A DNA stretch of 64,000 nt from Streptomyces sp. SID12488 (lineage in GTDB: Bacteria > Actinomycetota > Actinomycetes > Streptomycetales > Streptomycetaceae), in the NCBI RefSeq assembly GCF_010548275.1, contig NZ_JAAGLT010000008.1:186001-250000 (forward strand), in the 5' to 3' direction. The translations under genes and the position numbers were made by a program. This document shows, one piece after another, positions 33,693-42,045 of the stretch. Numbering within the stretch: position 1 is the first letter of the stretch; each line of letters starts with the position of its first letter. The notes below the pieces were generated by a model. That model was given only the letters and a program-made list of their open reading frames with translations, searched no databases and was not told the origin of the DNA.

Positions 33693-34490
33693 ATGCCTGC
33701 AACCCCACTGGTCCGTGACTACGCGGACGCCGTCGTCGTGATCACCGGTGGCAGTTCCGGAATCGGTCTCGCGAGCGCGCTTCGGTTCGTCGACGCGGGG
33801 GTGCGGCGGGTCGCGCTGCTCGGCCGGAATCCCGAGCGCGGGAAGGCGGCGAGGATGGCGGTCGAGAACCGCTGCCCGGATGCCGAGGTCGTCTTCGCCC
33901 GTGTGGACGCCAACGAGGTCCCTCAGGTGGAGCGAGCCGTGGAGGAGGTCCATCGTGCCCTGGGCTCGATCGACGTACTGGTCAACTCCACGCCCCCGCC
34001 CTCGCCCTACAAGCCCGAGCTCCTCCACCGCACGCCGCTGGCTGACGTGGCGTCCATGCTCACCACACTGGCTGTGCCACCGATGCACATGACCCGGGCG
34101 GTGTTCCCGGTCATGCAGGAGCAGGGCGGTGGGAGCATCATCAACATCGCGTCCGACGCCGCCAAGATCGCGACTCCGGGAGAAAGCGTCTTCGGCGCGG
34201 CCCTGGCCGCGATCGTGATGTTCTCGCGGACGGCGGCGATCGAGGGGAAGCACAACGGGATCCGGGTGAACGCCGTGACGCCCTCTCTGGTGGCGGGTAC
34301 GCCGACCACGGACCGTGTTCTCGCCGACGGATTCAGCAAGAAGATCTTCGAGAAGGCCGCGCGGCTCGCTCATCTCGGCGTGGCCGAGCCGGACGACCTC
34401 GCCTCACTTGTCGTCTTTCTCGGCGGACCCGGCGCGGCCAGGCTGACCGGCCAGGCGATCAGCGTGACGGGCGGGATCGCCGCGGCGTGA
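33693..34490 (+). CDS. Short-chain dehydrogenase-like protein lacking Tyr and Lys
   Basis: 265-residue SDR fold. The cofactor loop is good (VVITGGSSGIGLASAL, residues 15-30), and IINIAS gives a Ser at 144. Where the catalytic YxxxK should be, the sequence is SVFGAALAA, so Phe157 and Leu161 take the places of Tyr and Lys. The NNAG motif is also changed to VNSTPPPSP. The C-terminal NAVTPSLVAGT and LTGQAISVTGG are normal. Either it is a binding or dehydratase-like SDR, or it uses other residues. It follows the KAS III pair by 57 bases in the same direction with GGAG upstream, so it probably acts on their product. A hairpin follows. Confidence 0.85.
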   Translation: MPATPLVRDYADAVVVITGGSSGIGLASALRFVDAGVRRVALLGRNPERGKAARMAVENRCPDAEVVFARVDANEVPQVERAVEEVHRALGSIDVLVNSTPPPSPYKPELLHRTPLADVASMLTTLAVPPMHMTRAVFPVMQEQGGGSIINIASDAAKIATPGESVFGAALAAIVMFSRTAAIEGKHNGIRVNAVTPSLVAGTPTTDRVLADGFSKKIFEKAARLAHLGVAEPDDLASLVVFLGGPGAARLTGQAISVTGGIAAA

Positions 34491-34542
34491 GCCCGGTCCG
34501 AGTGAGCCCGGTCCGACTGCCGTCATCCGGTACGACAGAGGC

Positions 34543-34586
34543 GCGTTGCCCGGGGCCCCGGCCGGAACCGGAACTCCGGGCAACGC
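34543..34586. terminator. Bidirectional hairpin between SDR and ligase genes
   Basis: GCGTTGCCCGG and CCGGGCAACGC form a perfect 11-bp stem around a 22-base G+C-rich loop that can pair internally. It lies between the plus-strand SDR stop (34490) and the minus-strand ligase stop (34645), as expected for a shared terminator. Confidence 0.8.
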
Positions 34587-34644
34587 ACCGAGGGATGCGG
34601 GTGGGGGCTTCGCCCCTTGTGCCTCCGCCGCTCGTGCCTCCGGG

Positions 34645-36153
34645 TCAGACGGGCAGTGACTTCTTGAGGATCTTGCCCGCGGGGTTCCTGGGCACCTCCT
34701 CGATGAACCGGATGTGCCGGGGCCGCTTGTACGCGGCGAGGAGGCCGGCCAGATGGGCCTGCACCTCCTCGGGGGTGGTCCCGTCCTCGGCCACCACGAA
34801 GGCCAGCGGCGCCTCTCCGTAGTCGGCGTCCGCCACCCCGACCACGGCGGCGTCGTGCACCGCGGGGTGGGAACGCAGTGCCTGTTCGATCTCCCTGGGG
34901 TAGACGTTCTGCCCCGCCCGGAGGATCAGGTCCTTGCTCCGGTCGATCAAATGCACCCGGCCGTCGCCGTCGATGAAGCCGAGGTCGCCGGTGCGGATCC
35001 AGCCGTCCGTCGTGATGTCGGCGGTGGCTTTCTCGTCGTTCCAGTAGCCGCGCATCACACCGGGGCCGCGCACACAGATCTCCCCGATGACGCCGGGGGC
35101 CACCTCCTGGTCCTTCGGGTCCAGGGCCTTCACCGACATACCGGGGATCACCCGGCCGGCCGGGATCACGTCGCTGGTGCCCGGCACAGGGTGCTCGTCC
35201 GGACCGAGCGTGACGAACGGACCGCCCACCTCGGTCATCCCGTAGACCTGCCGGAAGCCGCAGCCGAGCCGCTCGAAGGCCTCGGCGTAGATCTCCGGCG
35301 GCATCGGCGCGGCACCGTAGAGCACCTCGCGCAGGCTGGACAGGTCCGTGCTCTCGAGCGACTTCGGCTGCATCAGGAACCGGAGCATCTGAGGCACCAG
35401 CCAGACGTGTGTGGCCCGGTTGTCCTCGATCGCGGCCAGCGCCCGCTGCGGCTGGAAGCCCGGCATGAGCACCACGGTGGCGCCCGCGGCCATATAGGTC
35501 AGGGAGATGACCATGCTGCCGTGGTACAGCGGGCAGCAGTTGACCATCACGATGTCGTCCGTGGGCCCGACCTGGGCGAGCCAGCCGAGCGCGATGGCCC
35601 GGAAGGAGGTGTGGTCGACGGCGACGCCCTTGGCCCGGCCGGTGGTCGCCGAGGTGTGCAGGATCGCTGCGAGCGCGTCGTCCGGCACGTCGGGCAGGCC
35701 CGCGCTCCCGGCAGGGTCTGTCACGCCCGCGTCGGGGAGGTTCGGCCCGTCCGTCTCGCACATCGCGGCGAACTCCGCGTCGTCCAACGGCACACGGATC
35801 CGCACCGGCAGGTCCGGATGCCGGTCTAGCAGGGCCGACTCACCGATCACCGCCACCGGGGTGCAGCGCTCCGCGATCCCGGTCACCTCGGCGGGGGTGA
35901 GGCTGTGGTTGAGAGGGACGAACAGCGCTCCCAGCCGGGCCAGCGCGAAGTACGTCTCCAGCACCTCGACGCGGTCCAAGGAGAGGACGGCCACCCGGTC
36001 GCCACCGCGGATGCCGCGCTCGGAGAGCCCGTGGGCGAGCCGGGCCACCCGGTCGTGGAACTCGGCCCAGGTGACCGAGCGGTGCGCGTCCACCAGTGCC
36101 GTCCGGTCCGGGAAACACTGGCGGTTGCGCTGCAGCAGTTGGGTCAGCCACAT
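34645..36153 (-). CDS. antF: Anthranilate-AMP ligase, AntF-like
   Basis: 502-residue acyl-activating enzyme of the ANL family. It has the P-loop ILHTSATTGRAKGVAVDHTS (residues about 170-190), a central GFRQVYGMTEVGG, the hinge GDLGFIDGDGRVHLIDRSKD, and the catalytic Lys near the end in NPAGKILKKSLPV. In antimycin biosynthesis AntF activates anthranilate as the adenylate and loads it on the carrier AntG. Here the ligase is translated from TGATG right at the end of an AntG-like carrier gene, the same arrangement. GTG at 36156 is a second possible start. Anthranilate specificity is inferred from the neighbouring kynurenine and ring-oxidation genes. Confidence 0.88.
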   Translation of the reverse strand: MWLTQLLQRNRQCFPDRTALVDAHRSVTWAEFHDRVARLAHGLSERGIRGGDRVAVLSLDRVEVLETYFALARLGALFVPLNHSLTPAEVTGIAERCTPVAVIGESALLDRHPDLPVRIRVPLDDAEFAAMCETDGPNLPDAGVTDPAGSAGLPDVPDDALAAILHTSATTGRAKGVAVDHTSFRAIALGWLAQVGPTDDIVMVNCCPLYHGSMVISLTYMAAGATVVLMPGFQPQRALAAIEDNRATHVWLVPQMLRFLMQPKSLESTDLSSLREVLYGAAPMPPEIYAEAFERLGCGFRQVYGMTEVGGPFVTLGPDEHPVPGTSDVIPAGRVIPGMSVKALDPKDQEVAPGVIGEICVRGPGVMRGYWNDEKATADITTDGWIRTGDLGFIDGDGRVHLIDRSKDLILRAGQNVYPREIEQALRSHPAVHDAAVVGVADADYGEAPLAFVVAEDGTTPEEVQAHLAGLLAAYKRPRHIRFIEEVPRNPAGKILKKSLPV

Positions 36154-36404
36154 CACGCACCGTCCGGCTGCGGGGCGGCGGGCGCACGGTCGGCGAGGAA
36201 CCGCTCGTAGTCCGCGATCGTGGACAGCTTCTCCATGTCCGGGGCGGTGATCTCCACCCCCATGCGCTGTTCGACGAGCAGGACCAGACGCACCAGGTCC
36301 CCCGAGTCGATACCGCTGGCGGCCAGATCGGTGTCGTCGCTGAGTTTCTCGGCGTACTCCGCCGTCCCGGTCAGTTCGGTGAGTAGCTCACGGATGGTGC
36401 TCAT
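36153..36404 (-). CDS. antG: Discrete acyl carrier protein, AntG-like
   Basis: 83-residue carrier protein. The phosphopantetheine attachment site is Ser34 in SGIDSGDLVRLVLLVEQ. The sequence MSTIRELLTELTG forms helix 1 and IADYERFLADR the last helix. Downstream of its start the ligase follows with a one-base overlap, and the PaaA-like gene diverges upstream. In the antimycin pathway this protein carries the anthraniloyl group while the multicomponent oxygenase works on it, then hands it to the NRPS. The stretch of about 220 bases before it is the shared promoter region and contains an 8-bp inverted repeat. Confidence 0.9.
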   Translation of the reverse strand: MSTIRELLTELTGTAEYAEKLSDDTDLAASGIDSGDLVRLVLLVEQRMGVEITAPDMEKLSTIADYERFLADRAPAAPQPDGA

Positions 36405-36553
36405 ACAGGTCCACCTTTCGAAGAGCCAAGCGGTGTCTCGGATCGGAAGGAGGAAGGGGAGGGCGCCGACAATCCCCGCCAGCGCTGTGGTGTTGCTCAC
36501 GCCGTTCCGACAGGTGGTGAGGGATTGAACGAGCCGCGCCGCCACTCCTCCCT

Positions 36554-36585
36554 GTGTGAAGCCCCCATACGGGAGTTCTTCACAC
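36554..36585. promoter_or_regulatory. Inverted repeat in antG/antH divergent promoter
   Basis: GTGTGAAG, 16-base spacer, CTTCACAC: perfect 8-bp arms about midway between the carrier gene start (36404) and the ring-oxidase gene start (36624). It could hold the promoter elements of both transcripts or a dimeric regulator site. In antimycin clusters this spot is where the sigma factor AntA acts. Confidence 0.5.
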
Positions 36586-36623
36586 GGTCCGGACAGCGGG
36601 GCAGAGGGGAGCGGAGGTTCCAG

Positions 36624-37643
36624 GTGACCACCGAGGCAGGTTTCACGGCCGTCGCCGCGGACGACGGCAAGCACCTCGACGAGTACTTCGAGGCACTTGT
36701 CGCGGCCGACGAGCGGATAGAACCCCGGGACTGGCTGCCCGACGGCTACCGGCGGATGGTGATCCGGCAGATCGCCCAGCACGCGCACTCGGAGATCATC
36801 GGGATGCAGCCGGAGGGCTCCTGGCTGCCCCGGGCCCCCTCCCTGCGACGCAAGGCGGCCCTGCTCGCCAAGGTGCAGGACGAGGCCGGGCACGGCCTGT
36901 ACCTGTACGCGGCGGCGGGGACCCTCGGCGTCACCCGGGCCGAACTCCTCGACGCGCTGCACAGCGGACACCAGCGGTCCTCGGACACGTTTAACCGTCC
37001 CGCCCTGACCTGGGCCGACACCGGGGCGATCGCCTGGCTGACGGACGGCGCGGCGGTGATCAACCAGGCCCCGCTGTGCCGCACCTCCTACGGCCCGTAC
37101 GCGCGGGCCATGCAGCGGGTGTGCCAGGAGGAGACCTTCCACGTCCGTCAGGGATACGACCTGCTCTGGGCGCTGTGCCGGGGCACGCAGGGACAGCAGG
37201 AGATGGCGCAGGACGCCGTCGACCGGTGGTGGCTGCCCGCGGTGGCCCTGATGTTCGGCCCGCCGGACACGGTCGAGGGTAGCGGCGGGGACGCGCGGGC
37301 CGCGGCCGTGGGCGCCGCGGTCAGCCGTCGTTCGATGGCCTGGGGGATCAAACGCCACACCAACGACGAGTTGCGGCAGCGCTTCGTGGACACCGTCGTC
37401 CCGCAGGCGGAACGGCTCGGGGTCAACCTGCCCGACCCGGCGATCCGCTGGAACGAGGAGCGCGGGCACCACGACTTCACTCCGGTGGACTGGCAGGTGT
37501 ACCGCACGGCCCTGGCCGCCGGCGCGCAGAGCGGCCGGCAGCGGCTGGCGCACCGGGTGGCGGCCCACGAGAACGGGGCCTGGGTGCGCGCGGCGGCCGA
37601 CGCCTACGCGGCACGCAGGGCGACGGAAGGGCGGGAGCAGTGA
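36624..37643 (+). CDS. antH: PaaA-like diiron oxygenase large subunit, AntH-like
   Basis: 339-residue catalytic subunit of a bacterial multicomponent monooxygenase. The diiron ligands are visible: Glu57 in QHAHSEIIG, Glu87 and His90 in QDEAGHGLY, and the EETFH of residues 169-173, with a fourth helix carrying NDELRQRFVD. PaaA epoxidises phenylacetyl-CoA; the AntH relatives act on carrier-bound anthranilate and lead to 3-aminosalicylate. The GTG at 36624 is chosen because GCGGAGG lies six bases before it; the frame is open further upstream without a ribosome binding site. It is first of five genes with end-to-end overlaps (H to L). Confidence 0.92.
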   Translation: MTTEAGFTAVAADDGKHLDEYFEALVAADERIEPRDWLPDGYRRMVIRQIAQHAHSEIIGMQPEGSWLPRAPSLRRKAALLAKVQDEAGHGLYLYAAAGTLGVTRAELLDALHSGHQRSSDTFNRPALTWADTGAIAWLTDGAAVINQAPLCRTSYGPYARAMQRVCQEETFHVRQGYDLLWALCRGTQGQQEMAQDAVDRWWLPAVALMFGPPDTVEGSGGDARAAAVGAAVSRRSMAWGIKRHTNDELRQRFVDTVVPQAERLGVNLPDPAIRWNEERGHHDFTPVDWQVYRTALAAGAQSGRQRLAHRVAAHENGAWVRAAADAYAARRATEGREQ

Positions 37644-37948
37644 GCCGAGAACGCGAGCCCGCTGGGGCGCAGCAGCCCTGGGAAGTGTTCCTCAGGCCGC
37701 GTCGTGGCCTCTCCCACCAGCATGTCGGGTCGGTCCACGGCGCGGACGCCGACATGGCCATCGCCAACGCCAGAGACCTCTACACCCGCCGGGGGGACCC
37801 GGTGTCGATCTGGGTGGTGCGCTCCGACGCGGTGCGTGCCTCGTCGCCCGGCGAGAAGGATCCCTTCTTCAGCAACGGCGCCGACAAGCCCTACCGGTAT
37901 CCGCAGGTGTACGTGCCGCTCAACGAGGCAGGCGACCATGACGATTGA
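37640..37948 (+). CDS. antI: PaaB-like subunit, AntI-like
   Basis: 102-residue small subunit of the ring oxidase, recognised by PWEVFLRPRRGLSHQHVGSV, HGADADMAIANARDLYTRRG and SIWVVRSDAV. The PaaB family is a ferredoxin-like small protein that bridges the PaaA and PaaC heterodimers. Its GTG start overlaps the AntH-like stop in a GTGA, and its own 3' end overlaps the next gene by 11 bases, so stoichiometric synthesis is expected. Length is normal for the family. Confidence 0.92.
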   Translation: MSREREPAGAQQPWEVFLRPRRGLSHQHVGSVHGADADMAIANARDLYTRRGDPVSIWVVRSDAVRASSPGEKDPFFSNGADKPYRYPQVYVPLNEAGDHDD

Positions 37949-38726
37949 ACTCTCCGCTGCCGTCGCCGGGACACGGAACCGCGACATCGCCGAGTACGCC
38001 CTCAGGCTCGGTGACGACGCGCTGATCCTCTGTCAGCGACTGTGCGCATGGGTGACCAACGCCCCCACCATCGAAGAGGATCTGGCGCTCTCGAACATCG
38101 CCCTGGACCTGCTCGGCCACGCCCGGACCCTGCTGAGCCTCAGCGGCCGTTCGGACGGGACGGACCGCGGCGACGACGACCTCGCCTACCGCAGGACCGA
38201 GCGCGAGTTCCGCAACGCGCTGCTGCTGGAGCTGCCGAACGGCGACTTCGCCGTCACCATCGCCCGGCAGCTGGCGTACACGCACTACATGAGCCTGCTG
38301 TACGCGGAACTGGCGGCATCGGCCGATGAGGGGCTGGCGTCCTTCGCCTGCCGCGCGGTCAAGGAGGCGGAGTACCACCGCATGCACGCCTCGCAGTGGA
38401 CCGTACGGCTGGGTCTGGGCACCGAGGAGAGCCGTCGGCGGATGCAGACGGGTCTGGAGCACGTGTGGCCCTACGCGGCCGAGCTGTTCGAGGCCGACGA
38501 CCTGACGGCCAGGCTCGACACCGACGGCACGGCGGTCGCCCCGGCCCGCCTCCGGACCGCCTGGGAACGGGAGACGGCCGAGGTCCTGACGGAGGCCGGG
38601 CTCACCGTCCCGGCGCCGTCCTGGGAGGCGACCGGCGGGCGGTCGGGAATCCACACCGAGGCGTTCGCCCCGCTGCTGGCCGAGTTCCAGTCGGTCTTCC
38701 GGCAGTATCCCGGAGGTGTCTGGTGA
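37938..38726 (+). CDS. antJ: PaaC-like structural subunit, AntJ-like
   Basis: 262-residue diiron-fold partner of the catalytic subunit. It shows IAEYALRLGDDALILCQRLC, APTIEEDLALSNIALDLLGH, and the later AVKEAEYHRMHASQWTVRLG. In phenylacetyl-CoA epoxidase PaaC is the non-catalytic twin of PaaA that stabilises it. The ATG at 37938 lies inside the end of the PaaB-like gene. The C-terminal RSGIHTEAFAPLLAEFQSVF is the family ending. It is intact, so the complex should be complete. Confidence 0.92.
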   Translation: MTIELSAAVAGTRNRDIAEYALRLGDDALILCQRLCAWVTNAPTIEEDLALSNIALDLLGHARTLLSLSGRSDGTDRGDDDLAYRRTEREFRNALLLELPNGDFAVTIARQLAYTHYMSLLYAELAASADEGLASFACRAVKEAEYHRMHASQWTVRLGLGTEESRRRMQTGLEHVWPYAAELFEADDLTARLDTDGTAVAPARLRTAWERETAEVLTEAGLTVPAPSWEATGGRSGIHTEAFAPLLAEFQSVFRQYPGGVW

Positions 38727-39220
38727 GCGCGGTCCTCCAGTCGGACCTTGAGCAGACCGGGACCCGGGTGGGGGCCGTACCGGACCCCGAACTGCCGATG
38801 ATCACCCTGGCCGACCTGGGAGTGATCCGTTCGGTGGGGGAGGGCGCGGACGGTGTCGTGGAGGTCGTCGTCACGCCGACCTACCTCGGCTGTCCGGCGC
38901 TCCCGGTGATAGAGGCCGACCTGCGGACCGTACTGGCGGAGTGCGGGCATCCCGACGGGCGGGTGACGTGGGCGCTCTCGCCCGCGTGGACCACCGAGTG
39001 GATCAGCGAGACGGGCCGCCGCAAGCTCGCCGAACACGGCATCGTGCCCCCCGGCGACGCCGGAGCACCGCTGCCGGTCCGGCTCGGGCTCGGCCGGCCC
39101 TGCCCGCACTGCGGTTCCGTGGCGACCCGGCCGCTCGGCCCGTTCGGGGCGACCGGATGCCAGACGGTCCTGGTGTGCACCGCCTGCCAGGAGTCCTTCG
39201 CTCACATGAAGGCGGTGTGA
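38723..39220 (+). CDS. antK: PaaD-like maturation factor, AntK-like
   Basis: 165-residue protein with an N-terminal MIP18/DUF59 domain (VPDPELPMITLADLGVIRSV, TPTYLGCPALPVIEADLRTV) and a C-terminal Cys-rich knuckle (GRPCPHCGSVATRP and VLVCTACQESF, four Cys) for zinc or iron. PaaD proteins help assemble the metal sites of the monooxygenase. GTG start in a GTGA overlap with the previous stop. Its presence supports a working ring-oxidase rather than a silent relic. Confidence 0.9.
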   Translation: MSAVLQSDLEQTGTRVGAVPDPELPMITLADLGVIRSVGEGADGVVEVVVTPTYLGCPALPVIEADLRTVLAECGHPDGRVTWALSPAWTTEWISETGRRKLAEHGIVPPGDAGAPLPVRLGLGRPCPHCGSVATRPLGPFGATGCQTVLVCTACQESFAHMKAV

Positions 39221-39228
39221 CGGCGCCC

Positions 39229-40320
39229 ATGACGACAACCGAGCAGGGCGCGGCGGCACCCACCGGATGGCACCGGCTGCGGGTGGCACGGGTACGGCCG
39301 CTCACCGACGACGCGGTGGCCCTCACCATGGACCTCCCGGACCGCCTGGCCGGCACCTTCGCCCACCGGCCGGGCCAGCACGTGACCGTCCGCCACATCC
39401 TCAACGGGACCGAGATCCGCCGCAGTTACTCAATCTGCCCGCCACCCTCCGAGCCGCGCGCACTGCGCCTGGTGGTCAAGCGGCTCGGCCCGGGCGGCTT
39501 CGCGGGGCACGCCACGACCGCGCTGACCGCCGGTGACACTCTGGACGTCGCGCCTCCGACCGGCGGCTTCGGGCTCGTGGCGCGGCCCGGGGCGCACCAT
39601 GTGATGGTGGCCGCCGGCAGTGGCATCACTCCGCTGCTGAGCATGGCCACGGCGGCACTGCGGGACGACCCACAGTGCAGGGTGTCGCTGATCTATGCCA
39701 ACCGTACGGCTCGGTCGGTGCTGCTCGCCGACGAACTGACCGACCTCAAGGACGCCTACGTCGACCGGTTCCTCGCGCTGTACCTGCTGACCCGGGAGAC
39801 CCGCGAGGCCGAGCTGCTCTCCGGCCGCATCGACACCACGAGGCTGCCGGGACTGCTCCGCGCGGTCGGCGCCGAGCCGGACGGTGACACGTGTTTCTAT
39901 CTCTGCGGTCCCTGGGGGATGGTCACATCGACGCGCGAGGCCCTGACCGGGTGGGGTGCCGACCCGGCACGGACACGCTTCGAACTCTTCTCCCTCGCCC
40001 CCCAGGACCCGCCACCGCCGGCGCCCGAATTCCACGGCCGCACCATGCGGATCACCGCCTCCCTCGGTGGAGGGACGGCCGTGGCCGTCATGGAGGAGCA
40101 GGACCGGACGGTACTGGACGCGCTGCTGCGGGTCCGGCCGGACACCCCGTACTCCTGCCGCGAGGGTCTGTGCGGCAGCTGTCGCGCCAGGGTGACCCGC
40201 GGAACCGTCATGACCGGCCGCCAGTACGTGCTGGGGCCCGCAGAACTCGCGGCGGGATACACCCTCGCCTGCCGTGCCAGCCCGGAGTCCGACGACACCG
40301 GGCTGGACTTCGACCTCTGA
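39229..40320 (+). CDS. antL: PaaE-like reductase, AntL-like
   Basis: 363-residue electron-transfer protein. Domains in order: an FNR-type FAD domain (RRSYSICPPPS, GPGGFAGHATTALTAGDTLD), an NAD(P) domain (HHVMVAAGSGITPLLSMATA, FYLCGPWGMV) and a C-terminal plant-type 2Fe-2S ferredoxin with Cys spacing C-X4-C-X2-C in YSCREGLCGSCRARV plus the later Cys in YTLACRASP. It passes electrons from NADPH to the diiron subunit. Start could be the GTG at 39217, which overlaps the previous stop, or the ATG at 39229 used here. It closes the antHIJKL-like block. In antimycin clusters a ketoreductase, antM, follows here; this cluster has none at that position. Confidence 0.92.
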   Translation: MTTTEQGAAAPTGWHRLRVARVRPLTDDAVALTMDLPDRLAGTFAHRPGQHVTVRHILNGTEIRRSYSICPPPSEPRALRLVVKRLGPGGFAGHATTALTAGDTLDVAPPTGGFGLVARPGAHHVMVAAGSGITPLLSMATAALRDDPQCRVSLIYANRTARSVLLADELTDLKDAYVDRFLALYLLTRETREAELLSGRIDTTRLPGLLRAVGAEPDGDTCFYLCGPWGMVTSTREALTGWGADPARTRFELFSLAPQDPPPPAPEFHGRTMRITASLGGGTAVAVMEEQDRTVLDALLRVRPDTPYSCREGLCGSCRARVTRGTVMTGRQYVLGPAELAAGYTLACRASPESDDTGLDFDL

Positions 40321-40397
40321 TCGGACCAGAAGGGCCCGGCACGACGGCCGCCCGCTGTATCAACACGCCGATCAGTGCACTCTGTTGAGGAGACAAG

Positions 40398-41243
40398 ATG
40401 ACCGATACCACGTCACTGCCCTGCGCCCCGGGGACGGACGAACCGCTGGTGAGTTTCCAGGGAAAGACCCCCTACGACGACTACGTCCACGCCTCGGTGC
40501 TGTCCTCCCTGCAACGGCCCCTGACCAACGACCCGAACGAGATGCCGTTCCTGGTCACGACCCAGGTGATGGAGCTGTGGTTCACCCTGGTCGTCCACGA
40601 GTGGCGGGCCGCCCAGGACGCGCTGGTCAAGGACGACCACGAGCGCGTGATGGATGCCCTGCGCCGCAGCATCAGCGCTCATCACGCCCTCAACGACTCC
40701 CTGGGGCCGATCGCGCGGATGACCCCGGCCCAGTTCAACGGGTTCCGGGAGGCGTTCGGCGCGGCCTCCGGCTTCCAGTCGGCGAAGTACCGGCAGCTGG
40801 AGTTCCTTCTCGGCGACAAGTCCCGTTCGCTGATGAACCCGCAGCGGGCGGATCCCGGCGCCTACGCCGAGCTGGAGGAGCTGCTGAACCGGCCGTCCCT
40901 CTACGACGCGGTCCTCGGCTATCTGCACCGCCGGGGCCTGCCCGTCCCGGAGCACGTGCTGCAGCGCGACGTGACCGGCCCGTACGAGGCCGATCCGGGA
41001 GTCGAGGAGGTCTGGCGGCAGATCTACGCCGGCCCGCAGAACGACCCGCTGCTGGACCTCGGTGAGGCGCTGACCGACATCGCCGAGCTGGTCCTGCGCT
41101 GGCGCGGCGACCATCTGCTGGCCACGCGCCGGGCGATGGGATCCAAGGCCGGCAGCGGCGGATCCTCGGGCGTCGAGTGGCTCGAGAAGCGTGCCGCCCG
41201 TCCAGTGTTCCCCGAGCTCTGGACGGCCCGCGGCCATGTCTAG
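40398..41243 (+). CDS. antN: Tryptophan 2,3-dioxygenase, AntN-like
   Basis: 281-residue heme dioxygenase that opens the indole ring of tryptophan to N-formylkynurenine. Family signatures are FQGKTPYDDYVHASVL, the active-site segment LVTTQVMELWFTLVVHE, FREAFGAASGFQSAKYRQLE and the heme-ligand region RGDHLLATRRAMGSKAGSGG, with the likely axial His at about 239. The ATG has GGAG upstream and follows the reductase by 77 bases, so a separate promoter is possible. It overlaps the formamidase-like gene by 8 bases. With the next two genes it supplies anthranilate to the carrier-bound pathway, as in antimycin clusters. Confidence 0.93.
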   Translation: MTDTTSLPCAPGTDEPLVSFQGKTPYDDYVHASVLSSLQRPLTNDPNEMPFLVTTQVMELWFTLVVHEWRAAQDALVKDDHERVMDALRRSISAHHALNDSLGPIARMTPAQFNGFREAFGAASGFQSAKYRQLEFLLGDKSRSLMNPQRADPGAYAELEELLNRPSLYDAVLGYLHRRGLPVPEHVLQRDVTGPYEADPGVEEVWRQIYAGPQNDPLLDLGEALTDIAELVLRWRGDHLLATRRAMGSKAGSGGSSGVEWLEKRAARPVFPELWTARGHV

Positions 41244-42042
41244 GACGATCTCCGAGGCCGCTGCGGAGGAAGAGCAGCGGGTGCTGAGCCTGAAGCCGGT
41301 GCTCGCGCCGTTCCACCACTCCTACGGCGACCACCCCAGCCAGGTCTACGACCTGTGGCCGGCCGAGGACCCCGACGCCCCGCTGGTCATCTTGCTGCAC
41401 GGCGGCTACTGGCGGTACAACCGGATGCATCTGACGCCCTTCGCCGCGTACCTGGCGGTGAACGGATTCACCACCGTGCTGCCCGAGTTCCGGCGGTCCG
41501 GCGGCGACGGCGGCTATCCGGGCACGTTCGACGACATCGCCCTGGCGCTGGCCACCATTCCGGCCGGCCGCCCCTACGTACTGGCCGGCCACTGCTCCGG
41601 CGGCCACCTCGCCCTGTGGGCGGCCGCGCGCGGACTGCTGCCCGCGGACTCGCCGTGGCACACCGCCGACCTGCCGACCGCGGTGCTCGCCCTGGCTCCC
41701 GTCACCGATCTCACCGGGACGATCCGGGAGAACCTCAGCAACGGCGCGGCGCTGGAACTGCTGGGCGGCGCCGACCACGCCGAGTCCCGGATCCCGGTCA
41801 CCGATCCGCTCACCCTGCTGCGGGAGAAGGGCTCGACCGGAGTACCGACCGTGGTCCTGCACGGCGCCGCCGACGAAGAGGTGCCGTTGGAGCAGTTCGG
41901 CGACTACCTGGCGGTGCACCCGGAGGCCGAACTGGTCGTCCTGCCGGAGACCGGCCACTACACCCTCATCGAGCCCGGCTCACCGGCCGCCCGCGCGGTG
42001 ACCGACGTCTTCGCCCGGCTGTCGCGCCACGAGAAGGGATGA
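41236..42042 (+). CDS. Kynurenine formamidase-like alpha/beta hydrolase (antO position)
   Basis: 268-residue hydrolase. It has the oxyanion motif HGGYW at 55-59, the nucleophile Ser121 in AGHCSGGHLALWAA (the family usually has GHSAGG, so the neighbour is Cys here), an acid in HGAADEEVP and the His in PETGHYTLIEP. This is the pattern of kynurenine formamidases, which remove the formyl group from N-formylkynurenine. It lies between the dioxygenase and kynureninase genes, the place of antO in antimycin clusters, where a role in handling the formyl group of 3-formamidosalicylate is discussed. Which reaction it performs here cannot be told from sequence. Confidence 0.87.
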   Translation: MSRTISEAAAEEEQRVLSLKPVLAPFHHSYGDHPSQVYDLWPAEDPDAPLVILLHGGYWRYNRMHLTPFAAYLAVNGFTTVLPEFRRSGGDGGYPGTFDDIALALATIPAGRPYVLAGHCSGGHLALWAAARGLLPADSPWHTADLPTAVLALAPVTDLTGTIRENLSNGAALELLGGADHAESRIPVTDPLTLLREKGSTGVPTVVLHGAADEEVPLEQFGDYLAVHPEAELVVLPETGHYTLIEPGSPAARAVTDVFARLSRHEKG

Positions 42043-42045
42043 CCG

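Noticed and set aside
36624..40320. Phenylacetate catabolic operon
   Set aside because: The PaaABCDE-like genes lack paaK, paaG, paaZ and paaJ partners and sit with a discrete carrier protein, a ligase, kynurenine-pathway genes and an AntA-like sigma factor, which fits anthranilate tailoring better.
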